From contig LRMT01000054.1 of assembly GCA_001725945.1 (NCBI GenBank), forward strand, positions 1 to 49,077: a stretch of DNA of 49,077 nt, written 5' to 3'. Source of the DNA: Cupriavidus sp. UYMMa02A (GTDB taxonomy: Bacteria > Pseudomonadota > Gammaproteobacteria > Burkholderiales > Burkholderiaceae). Positions 38,846 through 49,077 of the stretch are shown here, piece after piece. A program made the position numbers and the translations under genes. Below the pieces are notes generated by a model. That model was given only the letters and a program-made list of their open reading frames with translations, was not told the DNA's origin and searched no databases. How positions within the stretch are numbered: position 1 is the first letter of the stretch; each line of letters opens with the position of its first letter.

Positions 38846-41800
38846 ATGGCCACCACCACCCTCGGCGTCAAGCTCGATGACGCCTCGCGCGATCGCCTCA
38901 AGCGTGTCGCCCAATCGATCGACCGCACGCCGCACTGGCTGATCAAGCAGGCGATCTTCACGTATCTGGAGCAGATCGAGCGCGGCCACCTGCCGCACGA
39001 GGCCATGCCCGGCGGCGCGGCCGGTGCCGATGGCGCCGATGCCGGCGACCTGGCGCCTGCCGACGGCGCGCCCCAGCCTTTCCTGGAGTTCGCGCAGAGC
39101 ATCCAGCCGCAGTCCGTATTGCGCGCTGCGATTACCTCCGCCTATCGCCGTCCGGAGACTGATTGTGTGCCGGTGCTGCTCGAGCAGGCCCGCCTGCCGC
39201 AACAGCAGGCCGAAGCCGCGATCAAGATGGCCAAGAAGCTGGCCACCGCGCTGCGCGAGCAGAAGGTCGGCACCGGCCGTGAAGGCCTGGTGCAGGGCCT
39301 GATCCAGGAATTCTCGCTGTCGTCGCAGGAAGGCGTGGCGCTGATGTGCCTGGCCGAGGCGCTGCTGCGCATTCCCGACAAGCCCACGCGCGATGCGCTG
39401 ATCCGCGACAAGATCAGCGGTGCCAACTGGCAGTCGCACCTGGGCCAGAGCCCGTCGCTGTTCGTCAACGCCGCCACCTGGGGCCTGCTGCTGACCGGCA
39501 AGCTGGTGGCCACGCATACCGAGTCGGGCCTGAGCAAGGCGCTCACGCGCATCATCGGCAAGGGCGGCGAGCCGCTGATCCGCAAGGGCGTGGACATGGC
39601 CATGCGCCTGATGGGCGAGCAGTTCGTCACCGGTGAGACCATTTCCGAGGCGCTCGCCAACGCGCGCAAGTACGAGGCACAGGGCTTCCGCTACTCCTAC
39701 GACATGCTCGGTGAAGCCGCGATGACTGAGGAGGACGCCCAGCGCTACCTCGCCTCCTACGAGCAGGCCATCAACGCGATCGGCCAGGCCTCGCGCGGCC
39801 GTGGCATCTATGAGGCCCGGGCATCTCGATCAAGCTGTCGGCGCTGCACCCGCGCTACAGCCGTGCCCAGCACGAGCGCGTGGTGACCGAGCTGTACGAG
39901 CGCCTGAAATCGCTGACGCTGCTGGCGCGCCAGTACGACATCGGCATCAATATCGACGCCGAAGAGGCCGACCGCCTCGAGATCTCGCTCGATCTGCTGG
40001 AGCGCCTGTGCTTCGAGCCCGAGCTGGCCGGCTGGAACGGCATCGGCTTTGTGGTGCAGGGTTACCAGAAACGCTGCCCGTTTGTGATCGACTACCTGAT
40101 CGACCTGGCCCGCCGCAGCCGCCACCGCCTGATGATCCGCCTGGTCAAGGGCGCCTACTGGGACAGCGAGATCAAGCGCGCCCAGGTCGAAGGGCTGGAG
40201 GGCTATCCGGTCTATACGCGCAAGGTCTACACCGATGTGTCGTACGTGGCCTGCGCGCGCAAGCTGCTGTCGGTGCCGGACGCGATCTATCCGCAGTTCG
40301 CCACGCACAACGCGCACACGCTGTCGGCCATCTACCAGATCGCCGGCCACAGCTACTACCCGGGCCAGTACGAGTTCCAGTGCCTGCACGGCATGGGCGA
40401 GCCGCTGTACGACCAGGTGGTCGGCCCCGTCGCCGATGGCAAGTTCAACCGCCCGTGCCGCATCTACGCGCCGGTCGGCACGCACGAGACGCTGCTCGCC
40501 TACCTGGTGCGCCGCCTGCTCGAGAACGGGGCCAATACTTCGTTCGTCAACCGCATTGCCGACGACACCATTTCGCTCGATGAGCTGGTGGCCGACCCCG
40601 TCGCCGTGGTCGAAGCCATGCATCGCGACGAAGGCACGCTCGGCCTGCCGCATCCGAAGATCCCGTCGCCGCGCGGCCTCTATGGCAAGTCGCGCGCCAA
40701 TTCGGCCGGCATCGACCTGGCCAACGAACACCGGCTGGCGTCGCTGTCGTCGGCGCTGCTGGCCGGCACCAGCGAACGCGTGGTGGCCGAGCCGATGCTC
40801 GGCGCCGACGTCCCGCGCGCGGCCGATGCAATGACGACGCCCGTGCTGAACCCCGCCGACCACCGCGACATGGTTGGCCAGGTCACCGAGGCCAGCCAGG
40901 CCGATGTCGATGCCGCGCTGCAGGCCGCCGCCAACGCCGCGCCGATCTGGCAGGCGACGCCGCCTGACGTGCGCGCCGCCGCGCTGGAACGCGCCGCCGA
41001 CCTGATGGAAGCGCAGATGCAGTCGCTGATGGGCATCATCATGCGCGAGGCCGGCAAGACGTTCTCGAACGCGATTGCCGAAGTGCGCGAGGCAGTGGAC
41101 TTCCTGCGCTACTACGCCACCGAGGTGCGCCGCAGCTTCGACAACGAGACCCACCGCCCGCTGGGCCCGGTGGTCTGCATCAGCCCGTGGAACTTCCCGC
41201 TGGCGATCTTCACCGGCCAGGTGGCTGCGGCGCTGGCCGCCGGCAATACCGTGCTGGCCAAGCCTGCCGAGCAGACGCCGTTGATTGCAGCTGCCGCCGT
41301 GCGCATCCTGCGTGAGGCCGGCGTGCCGGCCGGTGCCGTGCAACTGCTGCCAGGACGCGGCGAGACCGTCGGCGCGGCGCTGGTGGGCGACGCCCGGGTC
41401 AAGGGCGTGATGTTCACGGGCTCGACCGAAGTCGCGCGCATCCTGCAGCGCAATATCGCGGGGCGCCTCGATGCCGCCGGCCGCCCGATTCCGCTGATCG
41501 CGGAAACCGGCGGCCAGAACGCGATGATCGTCGATTCCTCGGCACTGGCCGAGCAGGTCGTGGGCGACGTGGTCAACTCCGCGTTCGATTCGGCCGGCCA
41601 GCGCTGCTCGGCGCTGCGCGTGCTGTGCCTGCAGGAAGACGTGGCCGACCGCGTGCTCGCCATGCTCAAGGGCGCCATGAACGAACTGACCATGGCCAAC
41701 CCGGACCGGCTGTCTACCGACGTGGGACCGGTGATCGACGAAGAGGCGCGCGGCAACATCGTGCGCCATATCGACGCCATGCGCGCCAAGGGCCGCCGTG

Positions 41801-42812
41801 TCCACCAGGCCGACCCGAATGCCCCGCAGGGTGCGAGCTGCCGCCATGGCACCTTCGTGCCGCCGACGCTGATCGAGCTCGACAGCATCGACGAACTCAA
41901 GCGCGAGGTGTTCGGCCCCGTGCTGCACGTGGTGCGCTACGCGCGCGCCGCGCTGGACACCATGATCGGCCAGATCAACGGCACCCACTATGGCCTGACG
42001 ATGGGCATCCACACCCGTATCGACGAGACCATCGCGCAGATCGTGCAGCACGCCGACGTCGGCAACCTGTACGTGAACCGCAATATCGTCGGCGCCGTAG
42101 TGGGCGTGCAGCCGTTCGGCGGCGAGGCGCTGTCCGGCACCGGTCCGAAGGCCGGCGGACCGCTGTACTTGCACCGTCTGCTTTCGGTGTGCCCGCAGGA
42201 CGCGGTGGTGCGCAGCGTGCGCCATGCGGAAGCGTCGGGCAAAGCGCCGGCCACGCCGGAGCGTCCGGTTGCCGCGCAGGCGCTGCGCGACTGGGCGAAG
42301 GCCGAAATGCCCGATGTCGCCACCGCGTGCGATCGCTTTGCCGAAGCGTCGGCCGCCGGCATTTCGGTGACACTCCCCGGCCCGACCGGCGAGCGCAACA
42401 CCTATTCGCTGCTGCCGCGGCACCAGGTCCTGTGCCTGGCGACCCGGGAACAGGACCTGGCGACCCAGCTCGCGGCCGTGCTGACCGTCGGCGGCCAGGC
42501 CGTGATGGCGGAAAACCCTGTTGCCCGCGGCTGTTTTCACGGCTGCCCAAGGGCGTACAATCGCGCGTCCGCCTCGTGGCCGACTGGACTTCGCCGGAGG
42601 TTGCGTTCGACGCAGTGATCCACCATGGCGATTCCGACCAGTTGCGCACGGTGTGCGAGCAAATCGCGGCGCGGCCGGGCCCGATTGTCGGCGTGCAAGG
42701 CCTGGCCCATGGTGAACCGAATATCGCGCTCGAGCGTTTGCTGATCGAGCGTTCGCTATCGGTCAACACGGCAGCCGCGGGCGGCAACGCGAGCCTGATG
42801 ACGATCGGCTGA
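38846..42812 (+). CDS. putA: Trifunctional PutA: proline dehydrogenase / P5C dehydrogenase / DNA-binding repressor
   Basis: About 1,322 residues after correcting frameshifts near 39814 (GGG to GG) and 42531 (CC to C). Residues 1-47 (TTLGVKLDDASRDRLKRVA, LIKQAIFTYLEQIERG) are a ribbon-helix-helix DNA-binding domain, so this is the self-regulating class. The FAD proline dehydrogenase barrel shows FRYSYDMLGEAAMT and RLVKGAYWDSEIKRAQ. The aldehyde dehydrogenase part has PWNFPLAIFTGQ, the general base in AETGGQ and catalytic Cys in GQRCSALR. It oxidises proline to glutamate. CGGAGAA precedes the ATG at 38846. Confidence 0.95.
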
Positions 42813-42836
42813 GCCGGCGCGGACAGAGTTTGACGT

Positions 42837-42870
42837 GCGTATGCGCGGCGGCGATCCTGCCGCCATACGC
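42837..42870. repeat. Bulged hairpin after putA
   Basis: GCGTAT (42837-42842) and GGCGGC (42847-42852) pair with GCCGCC (42859-42864) and ATACGC (42865-42870), with a 4-nt bulge on the left and a 6-nt loop. No T-run follows, so termination is uncertain. Confidence 0.55.
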
Positions 42871-42956
42871 ATCCATAGGGGAGGAGCGCCCAGCCGGCGT
42901 TCCCGAAGCGTAGAAAAAGCGCAGCAAGTAGCTGAACCAGCCACCAAGGAGAACTG

Positions 42957-44105
42957 ATGACTTCGACATTCCACAAGACGGCACTGACCGTTGCCCTGAC
43001 TTTCGCCGGCCTGACCGGTGCCACGGCGGCTTTCGCCCAGGCACAGGAGATCAAGCTGGGCTATGCCGGCCCGATGACCGGCGGCCAGGCCCAGTACGGC
43101 AAGGACATGCAGAACGGCATCGTCCTAGCCATTGACGACATGAATGCCACGAAGCCGAAGATCGGCGGCAAGGAAGTCAAGTTTGTGCTGGTCTCCGAAG
43201 ACGACCAGGCCGATCCGAAGACCGGCTCGGTGGTCGCGCAGAAGCTCGTCGACAACGGCATTCAGGGCATGCTCGGCCACTTCAACTCGGGCACCACCAT
43301 CCCGGCGTCGATGGTCTACAACCGCGCGGGCATTCCGCAGATCGCCATGCGACCGCGCCGGAATACACTAAGCAGGGTTTCAAGACCACCTTCGCATGAT
43401 GACCTCGGACACCCAGCAGGGTTCGGTGATCGGCGCCTACGTGGTGAAGAAGCTCGGCGCGAAGAACATTGCGATCGTTGACGACCGCACCGCCTACGGC
43501 CAGGGCCTGGCCGACGATTCGAGAAGGCCGCCAAGGCCGCCGGCGGCAAGATCGTGCGCCGCGAGTTCACCAACGACAAGGCGGTGGACTTCAAGGCCGT
43601 GCTGACCAACATCAAGCGCAGCAACCCGGACATCATCTTCTACGGCGGCGCCGAGACCCAATCGGCCCCGATGGCCAAGCAGGTCAAGGAACTGGGCATG
43701 AAGGCCCCGCTGGTGTCGGGCGAAATGTCCAAGACCGACAACTTCCTGAAGCTGGCTGGCCCGGCGGCCGAAGGCACCGTGGTGTCGCTGGCCGGCCTGC
43801 CGCTGGACCAGATGCCGGGCGGCGCCGCGTACGAGAAGAAGTACGAGAAGCGTTTTGGCTCGAAGGTGCAGACATACTCGCCGTACGCCTATGACGGCGC
43901 CACCGCGATGATGACGGCCATGATCAAGGCTGGGTCAGCTGATCCGGCGCGTTATCTGCCGGTGCTGGCTGCGACCAATATGCAGGGCGTGACCACCAAG
44001 ACGCTGGCGTATGATGCGCGCGGCGACCTGAAGGATGGTGGCATTACTGTCTACAAGGTGGTCGGCGGCAAGTGGACTGTGCTGGAGACGGTTGGCGGCA
44101 AGTAA
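42957..44105 (+). CDS. Periplasmic binding protein of Liv type, orphan receptor
   Basis: About 383 residues after correcting three frameshifts (near 43349, 43393 and 43517). AAGGAGA precedes the ATG, and the signal peptide ends near Ala27 (AFA-Q). The mature part begins EIKLGYAGPMTGGQAQYGKD and has GMLGHFNSGTTIPAS and PYAYDGATAMM, typical of branched-chain amino acid receptors (LivJ/K). No permease or ATPase genes adjoin it, so it must use a transporter encoded elsewhere, possibly one of the two Liv systems in this window. Its position after putA suggests amino-acid scavenging. Confidence 0.88.
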
Positions 44106-44133
44106 GCCGGCAGGCTGGCGCTACGCCAGAAGG

Positions 44134-44167
44134 ACGCCATTCGCAAGGATGGCGTTTTTTTTTTTTT
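44134..44167 (+). terminator. Terminator with 13-T tail after the orphan receptor
   Basis: ACGCCAT (44134-44140) pairs with ATGGCGT (44149-44155); the loop is 44141-44148, and T continues from 44155 to 44167. The long T-run is intact even though many short runs elsewhere have lost a base. Confidence 0.92.
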
Positions 44168-44365
44168 GCTCTTCGTGGGGTGGGGAGCCTGGCTGGCGAA
44201 ACAGCCGCGCCCGCCAAGCTCCCCCCGGAATCGGGCAAAGAACTTCATCCGCTCCCACCCATCCTAAAGGATCCGGCAACCCCTGCCGTTTGTTGTTCCG
44301 AATGAGGAACCGCACCTTTAGCGCATAATCCCGCATTCGCCTATTCATTCCAGAAGGAGCAGTAC

Positions 44366-46329
44366 GTGTCCGTGCAGGAAGTCAGCTACGACCGCGCAAT
44401 TGACCTGGCCGGTGTTGGCCGGTTCGATGAGGCGCTGGAAATCGCCGGCCAGTTGTCGGAGGCCCGGCCCGAAGTGGTCGATTTCATTACGTTGCGGGCA
44501 AGGTTGCACTTCGACAAGGGCGATGCGCAGTCGGCCTTTGCAGTGCTCGACGATGCACTCGCGCGGCTGGAAACGCTGAACCTTGCGCCGCCTCACCGGT
44601 GGGCGTCGCGCGGCGTGCTCGCGCATCGCTATGGCGCCATGCTGATGGGGCTCGGCCGCGATCGCGACGCGCTGCCATGGCTGCACGAGGCCGCGCAGCG
44701 CAACGGCCTGCTGTCGGGCGAGTGGCCCGCGCATTTCCATGCGGGACTGGCCTGCTACCGGCTCGGCGACCTGGCCGGTGCCGGCCGCTACTGGCACGAC
44801 CTGCTGTATCGCGCGCCGGACCTTGGCGCCGAAGACATCCTGCCGCTGGTGCAGGACGCGATCATGCGCGCGGAGGCCGCCGGCCAGCCGGTCGAGCCGA
44901 TGATGCGCGTTTGCCTGGGCCGCATTGCGCTGGACAACCCCGACCTGCTCGAGCTCGAACCGGAAGCCGCTGATGCGCTCGCTGGCGAGCAGGCCGGCCT
45001 GGTGCTGGCCGAGTCTCCCGATCATCCGCAGGCCCGCCGCCTGCGCGCGCCGCTGCGCTTCGGTACCGGCGACACGGAGGGTGCTCAGGATGATCTCGCC
45101 GTGTACCTGCGCCAGTGTCCCGACCCGCAGACCCAGGTACGCGCCATGGCGTGGCGACGCCAGGCAGCCCAGGCAGCGCAGCCCCGCACGCCGGGTGCCG
45201 ATTCCGAGCCGTGGCTGATATTCAGCCTGACCACTGACAGCGACGATGGCGCCGGCTACTATCGTGCCGCCACGGCGCTGGGCGAGTTCATCGACGAAGT
45301 GCCGCAGGCCGAAGCCGCGCTGCGGCCCCGCCTGGTGGAGGCCTGCGAGCTTGGTGTGGCGCGCTTCGAGCAGTACTTCGCCACCGGCGAAGGCGATGCC
45401 GCCGGCCATGGCGGCAATGCCGATCCGCACGTCTATTCGCTGCTGTGCCGCCTGCTGGCGCGCAGCCTCCCGGCCGACGCGGGCAGCCTGGACACGCGTA
45501 TCGCGCTGCACCGCAAGGGCATGGCGGCCAGCGAGTTCATCGATCACTGGATCGACCTCCTCGATTGCCACGCCGTGCCGGCCAGCACCAGAGGGTGGTG
45601 GAATTGGCGGGCGAGGTGCTCAACCGCTATCCGCTCGAACGCAATCCGTCCGACGTGACCTGGCTTCAGCAGACTGATCGCCGCCTGGAAGGCCATCAGC
45701 GGCGCCGAGGCGGCCGAGGCCGCCGGCGCAGCCATGGCGCATATGGATGCCCGGCTCGACGCCCTGCCCGTGGAGGCCCGCAGCGAGGCCGCGCACCCGA
45801 TGGCGCATGCGCGTGCCCACTACGCGGCGCTGGTGCAGGCCCGCTTGGACGGCATGGACCAGCACGACCGCACCGACGCGCTGGCCGAGATCGACGCCCA
45901 GCAGCGCCGCGCGCTGCTCGTCGAGGATGCGTGGTTGTTCAATCGCTTCGGCCAGGTCTGGCGTGATCTTGGCGACCACGAACGCGCATTGCCGCTGTTC
46001 GAGCAAGCCATTGCCTTGACCGAAGGCGACGCGTGGGATCAGGCCGCGCCACGCGTCCAGCGTGCATTGATCCACAACGCCGCCGCGCGCCACGATGCCG
46101 CACTCGAAGACTTCGCTGCGGCGTTCGCCGTGCGTGAGGACTGGGATGCCGAAACCTGGCTGCGCGCCGTGGAGTCGGCGGTCGGGCTCGGACAGCGCGA
46201 AACGGCGCTGAGCTATTTCGACAAGGCGCGCGCCGCAGCGCCGAGCAGGGCCGCACGCGTGGCCTGCACACCAAGGTCGAAGCCGCGCTGCGAACCACCC
46301 GGCCGAAATGGAAGCTGTGGGGCGTATAA
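44366..46329 (+). CDS. Tetratricopeptide-repeat-type protein of unknown function
   Basis: About 655 residues once three frameshifts are corrected (near 45589 and 46262 as lost bases; near 45673 as a second shift whose exact form is unclear). The start is GTG at 44366, 6 bp after AGAAGGAG. The sequence is almost all helical. TPR-like units are seen in SYDRAIDLAGVGRFDEALEIA, FDKGDAQSAFAVLDDALARL and WRDLGDHERALPLFEQAIAL. It has no signal peptide or membrane segment, so it is cytoplasmic and probably a scaffold. The native end is RPKWKLWGV. Confidence 0.8.
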
Positions 46330-46385
46330 GGCGCCGGTAAACGGACAGACGTTGTCCCCGAGCGCGGGCGATGCGACCGCGAGGA

Positions 46386-46413
46386 ACGCCATCTGAGAAG
46401 ATGGCGTTTTTAT
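46386..46413 (+). terminator. Terminator after the TPR gene
   Basis: ACGCCATCT (46386-46394), loop GAGA, AGATGGCGT (46399-46407), then TTTTATT. Perfect 9-bp stem. Confidence 0.92.
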
Positions 46414-46505
46414 TGAAAGTTAGGGGCAGAAGTTGACGCATTCCGCGCGGCTTCCGTGCGGTGTCAGACAATCGCTGACATGGGATGTCATGTGCTTCCA
46501 TTACC

Positions 46506-47741
46506 ATGTCACGCATGAATGGACTGAGCCAACTTTTCCCGTCACTTCCGCTCGCGCCCGGCGGCCTGTTCTGGGTCGGCCTGGCGCTGGTCGGCGCTGG
46601 CCTCGCGGGCGAACTGTGCCGGCGTTTGCTGCGCTGTCCCCGCATCGTTGGCTACGCGGCGGCGGGCCTGTGCGCGGGCATGCTCGGGCGCGGCATCGTC
46701 GACGACAACATGATCGCCCAGAGCCGTATCCTGATCGATATGGCGCTGGCGCTGGCCCTCTTTGAACTGGGGCATCGCCTCTCGCTGACCTGGCTGAGCG
46801 CCAACCGCTGGCTGCTTCTGACCAGCGCCTTCGAAAGCCTGCTGACCTGGGGCCTGGTGGCCGCCGTGCTCCAGTGGATCGGCGCGTCGCCGGGCATTGC
46901 CATCCTGGCCGGCGGTATCGCGGTCAGCACTTCGCCCACCATCGTGCTGCAGCTCAAGAACGAGCTGCGCGCCGAAGGCCAGGTGACCGAGCGGCTGATG
47001 GCCATGGCTGCACTCAACAGTATCTACGCGGCCGTGATCGTGCAGGTGGCCACGGGCTGGCTGCATTCGGAATACGGCAACCTAGGTGCAGCGCTGCTGC
47101 ACCCGCTCTACCTGCTGATCGGCTCGTGCCTGCTGGCTTGGGTGGTCGGCAAGGTCGGGCATGCGCTCTATGGCCGGATGTCGGCCGACGACCACTACAG
47201 CTTCCTCGTGCTCGTGGGCCTGGTGTTGTTCACGCTGGCGCTGACCCGGGTACTAAAATTGTCGATGCCGCTCACGCTGATGCTGGCCGGCGTGGTATTC
47301 AAGCACCAGGACAGCCAGCCGCATGTATGGCCAACGCACTTTGGCAGCGCGGGCAGCTTGCTGATCATCGTGATGGTGGTGTCGCTAGGATTGCCGCTCA
47401 CGGCGCAAGACTGGGTCGTCGGTGGCGTCTATGCCGTGGTGCTGGTGCTGCTGCGCCATGCGGCGAAGCTCGCCGGCGTGGTGTCGCTGGGATCGTTTTC
47501 GGGGCTGAGCATGCGCCAGTGCATGGCACTGGGCCTGGCGCTGGCACCGATGTCGGGCCTGGCGTACCTGTTGATGAATGATGTCGCGCGCCTGTACCCG
47601 GGCACGGGACAACCGCTGGCCGCCATCATCCTGTGCGCGCTGGCCATCGAGCAACTGCTGGGCCCCGTGATTGCGGCCTGGGCGCTGCGCTTCGCCGGCG
47701 AAGTCCGTGCCGAGCAGCGTGGCAATGGAGGAGGGCGCTGA
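46506..47741 (+). CDS. CPA2-family cation/proton antiporter, Kef-like membrane domain only
   Basis: 411 residues from the ATG at 46506 (46485 and 46515 are alternatives), with about twelve hydrophobic segments. CPA2/Kef hallmarks are [31 protein letters not shown] and [12 protein letters not shown]. It stops after the membrane domain and lacks the C-terminal RCK/TrkA-N regulatory domain of KefB/KefC. It would exchange K+ or Na+ for H+. The stop overlaps the start of the glutamate-cysteine ligase-like gene by one base (TGATG), so the two are translationally coupled. Confidence 0.85.
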   Translation: MSRMNGLSQLFPSLPLAPGGLFWVGLALVGAGLAGELCRRLLRCPRIVGYAAAGLCAGMLGRGIVDDNMIAQSRILIDMALALALFELGHRLSLTWLSANRWLLLTSAFESLLTWGLVAAVLQWIGASPGIAILAGGIAVSTSPTIVLQLKNELRAEGQVTERLMAMAALNSIYAAVIVQVATGWLHSEYGNLGAALLHPLYLLIGSCLLAWVVGKVGHALYGRMSADDHYSFLVLVGLVLFTLALTRVLKLSMPLTLMLAGVVFKHQDSQPHVWPTHFGSAGSLLIIVMVVSLGLPLTAQDWVVGGVYAVVLVLLRHAAKLAGVVSLGSFSGLSMRQCMALGLALAPMSGLAYLLMNDVARLYPGTGQPLAAIILCALAIEQLLGPVIAAWALRFAGEVRAEQRGNGGGR

Positions 47742-48854
47742 TGTCGCTCGAACCGTTCAAGCATTCCGAAGCACTGACCTTCGGCGTGGAGCTGGAGCTG
47801 CAGCTCGTCAACCGGCATGACTACGACCTGGCGCCGTTCGCGCCGACCTGCTGCGCGCGCTCAAGGCGCCCAGCATGCCGGCGATATCAAGCCGGAGATC
47901 AGCCCGTCGATGATCGAGATCAGCACGGGCATCTGTCACACCTATGACCAGGCTGTGGAAGAGCTGACCACCATGCGCGACCTGATGCAGGCAGCCTCGC
48001 GCTCGCTCAACATTGGCATCAGCGGTGGCGGCACGCACCCGTTCCAGCAGTGGGCTGACCGCATCATTTCCAATTCCCCGCGGTACCAGTACATCTCGGA
48101 GCTGTATGGCTACCTTGCCAAGCAGTTCACGGTATTCGGCCAGCACGTCCATATCGGGTGCCCGACCGCGGATGAATCGATGTTCCTGCTGCATGCCATC
48201 GGCCGCTACGTGCCGCACTTTGTCGCGCTGGCGGCGTCTTCGCCCTATGTGCAGGGCGTCGATACCGGCTTTGCGTCGGCGCGTCTCAATTCGGTCGCGG
48301 CGTTCCCGATGAGCGGGCGCGCGCCGTTTCTTCTCACGTGGAATGCCTTCACCGCGTACTTCGAGAAAATGCGCAATACGGGCGTGATCGAGAGCATGAA
48401 GGATTTCTACTGGGATATCCGCCCCAAGCCCGAATTCGGCACGATCGAAGTGCGCGTGATGGACACGCCGCTGACCGTGGGCCGTGCCTGCGACATTGCA
48501 GCGTACATCCAGGCGCTCGCGCGCTACCTGCTGCTGTCGCGGCCGTTCATGCCGCAGGAAGACGATTACCTGGTCTACACGTTCAACCGTTTCCAGGCCT
48601 GCCGCTTCGGGCTGGAAGGCGAATACGTGCACCCCAACGAACTGACGCGCCAGCCCATCGCACAGCACATCCTGTCGATCTGCGACGCGCTGGTGCCGCA
48701 TGCCGAGGCATTGGGATCGCTGCAGGCGCTGGCCAATATCCGTGCGCTGGCCGAACGCCGCGACGGTGACGCGGAGTGGCTGCGCCAGGTCGACGCCGAC
48801 GCGCGCAGCCAGCGCGAAACCGTGCGCAAGGCCTGCGAGCGCTGGGCGGCGTGA
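47741..48854 (+). CDS. GCS2-family carboxylate-amine ligase (YbdK-type glutamate-cysteine ligase)
   Basis: About 371 residues after correcting two frameshifts (near 47842 and 47866, each one lost G), the length of E. coli YbdK. The N-terminal [30 protein letters not shown] and [10 protein letters not shown] are the conserved ATP/metal and substrate regions of the family. YbdK has weak glutamate-cysteine ligase activity in vitro; the true substrate of most members is unknown. It overlaps the upstream Kef-like antiporter gene and is convergent with the glycine-zipper gene that ends 1 bp away. Confidence 0.9.
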
Positions 48855-48855
48855 C

Positions 48856-49077
48856 TCAGTCTGCGGCGCTTACTTGACTGTGTAGCCGCGCCTGCATGCA
48901 CGCTCCCCAGGCCTGGTAGTAGCTGGACATCGCCTGGCCGGTATTGGCTGCGGCCTGCTGGTTGGTAGCTGCAGCCTGCCGGCGCGATTGCCGGTGGGCC
49001 ACGCCGCCCGCGACCGTGCCAACCGCCGCACCCTTGCCGGCATCGCCCGCGATCGCTCCCACTGCCGCGCCCGCCGC
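48856..49077 (-). CDS. Glycine-zipper protein, C-terminal part (5' end outside the window)
   Basis: At least 73 residues. A Gly/Ala-rich segment (GAIAGDAGKGAAVGTVAGGV) matches the glycine-zipper pattern of small outer-membrane or lipoprotein-associated proteins. It is followed by HRQSRRQAAATNQQAAANTG and ends YYQAWGACMQARLHSQVSAAD. The start and any signal peptide are beyond the window edge. Function unknown. Confidence 0.75.
   Translation of the reverse strand, partial: AAGAAVGAIAGDAGKGAAVGTVAGGVAHRQSRRQAAATNQQAAANTGQAMSSYYQAWGACMQARLHSQVSAAD

Noticed and set aside
39808..42540. 910-residue minus-strand frame opposite putA
   Set aside because: Antisense shadow of the conserved PutA catalytic domains; composition dominated by Arg, His, Gln and Val.

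Overview
The window is about 65% GC and carries the ori-proximal gene order gid-par-atp (mnmG, rsmG, parA, parB, atpI, atpBEFHAGDC) together with hemE, priA and putA, LysR regulators, a TctC/Bug receptor and several Liv-type ABC systems. This combination points to a betaproteobacterium of the Burkholderiales, most likely the Cupriavidus/Ralstonia group. This is inferred from gene content and style; no search was run.

Layout. (1) 1-1906: the 3' end of a copper P-type ATPase, a CueR-type regulator overlapping it, and a lysophospholipase-like hydrolase. (2) 1903-4674: a LysR regulator divergent from a GMC oxidoreductase. (3) 5008-9960: a complete Liv-type ABC uptake operon (two ATPases, binding protein, two permeases). 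(4) 10270-11578: a small unknown protein and a TauE/SafE exporter. (5) 11852-16873: a second Liv-type system (binding protein, terminator, permease, fused permease-ATPase, ATPase). (6) 17095-20023: a LysR regulator divergent from a Bug receptor and an N-formylglutamate amidohydrolase. (7) 20028-24710: a parS cluster, then mnmG-rsmG-parA-parB with a perfect parS inside mnmG. (8) 24943-32638: promoter, the whole ATP synthase operon and its terminator. (9) 32554-36363: a 686-bp gene-free stretch, a CoA-binding protein, an esterase, hemE, and an AT-rich 537-bp spacer with two consensus DnaA boxes. (10) 36364-46329: priA, trifunctional putA behind GTTGCA operators, an orphan binding protein and a TPR protein. 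(11) 46506-49077: a Kef-like antiporter overlapping a YbdK-type glutamate-cysteine ligase, then the 3' end of a glycine-zipper protein.

Sequence quality. About 36 frameshifts break 21 genes, including the essential mnmG, hemE, atpA, atpB and atpC. Nearly every one is explained by loss of one base from a run of 2-4 identical bases, and restoring it returns a full-length family member. I treat these as sequencing or assembly errors and report merged genes as CDS, not pseudogenes.

How the genes fit together. The core is chromosome maintenance (ParABS, PriA, MnmG/RsmG) and energy metabolism (FoF1). Around it lies amino-acid and organic-acid scavenging: three Liv-type binding proteins, Bug, formylglutamate hydrolysis and proline oxidation. 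I found no clear novel defence, mobile or biosynthetic system. The most useful leads are the hemE-priA spacer, the parS layout, the PutA operator overlapping a promoter, the antiporter/GCS2 pair and the LivM-LivG fusion.
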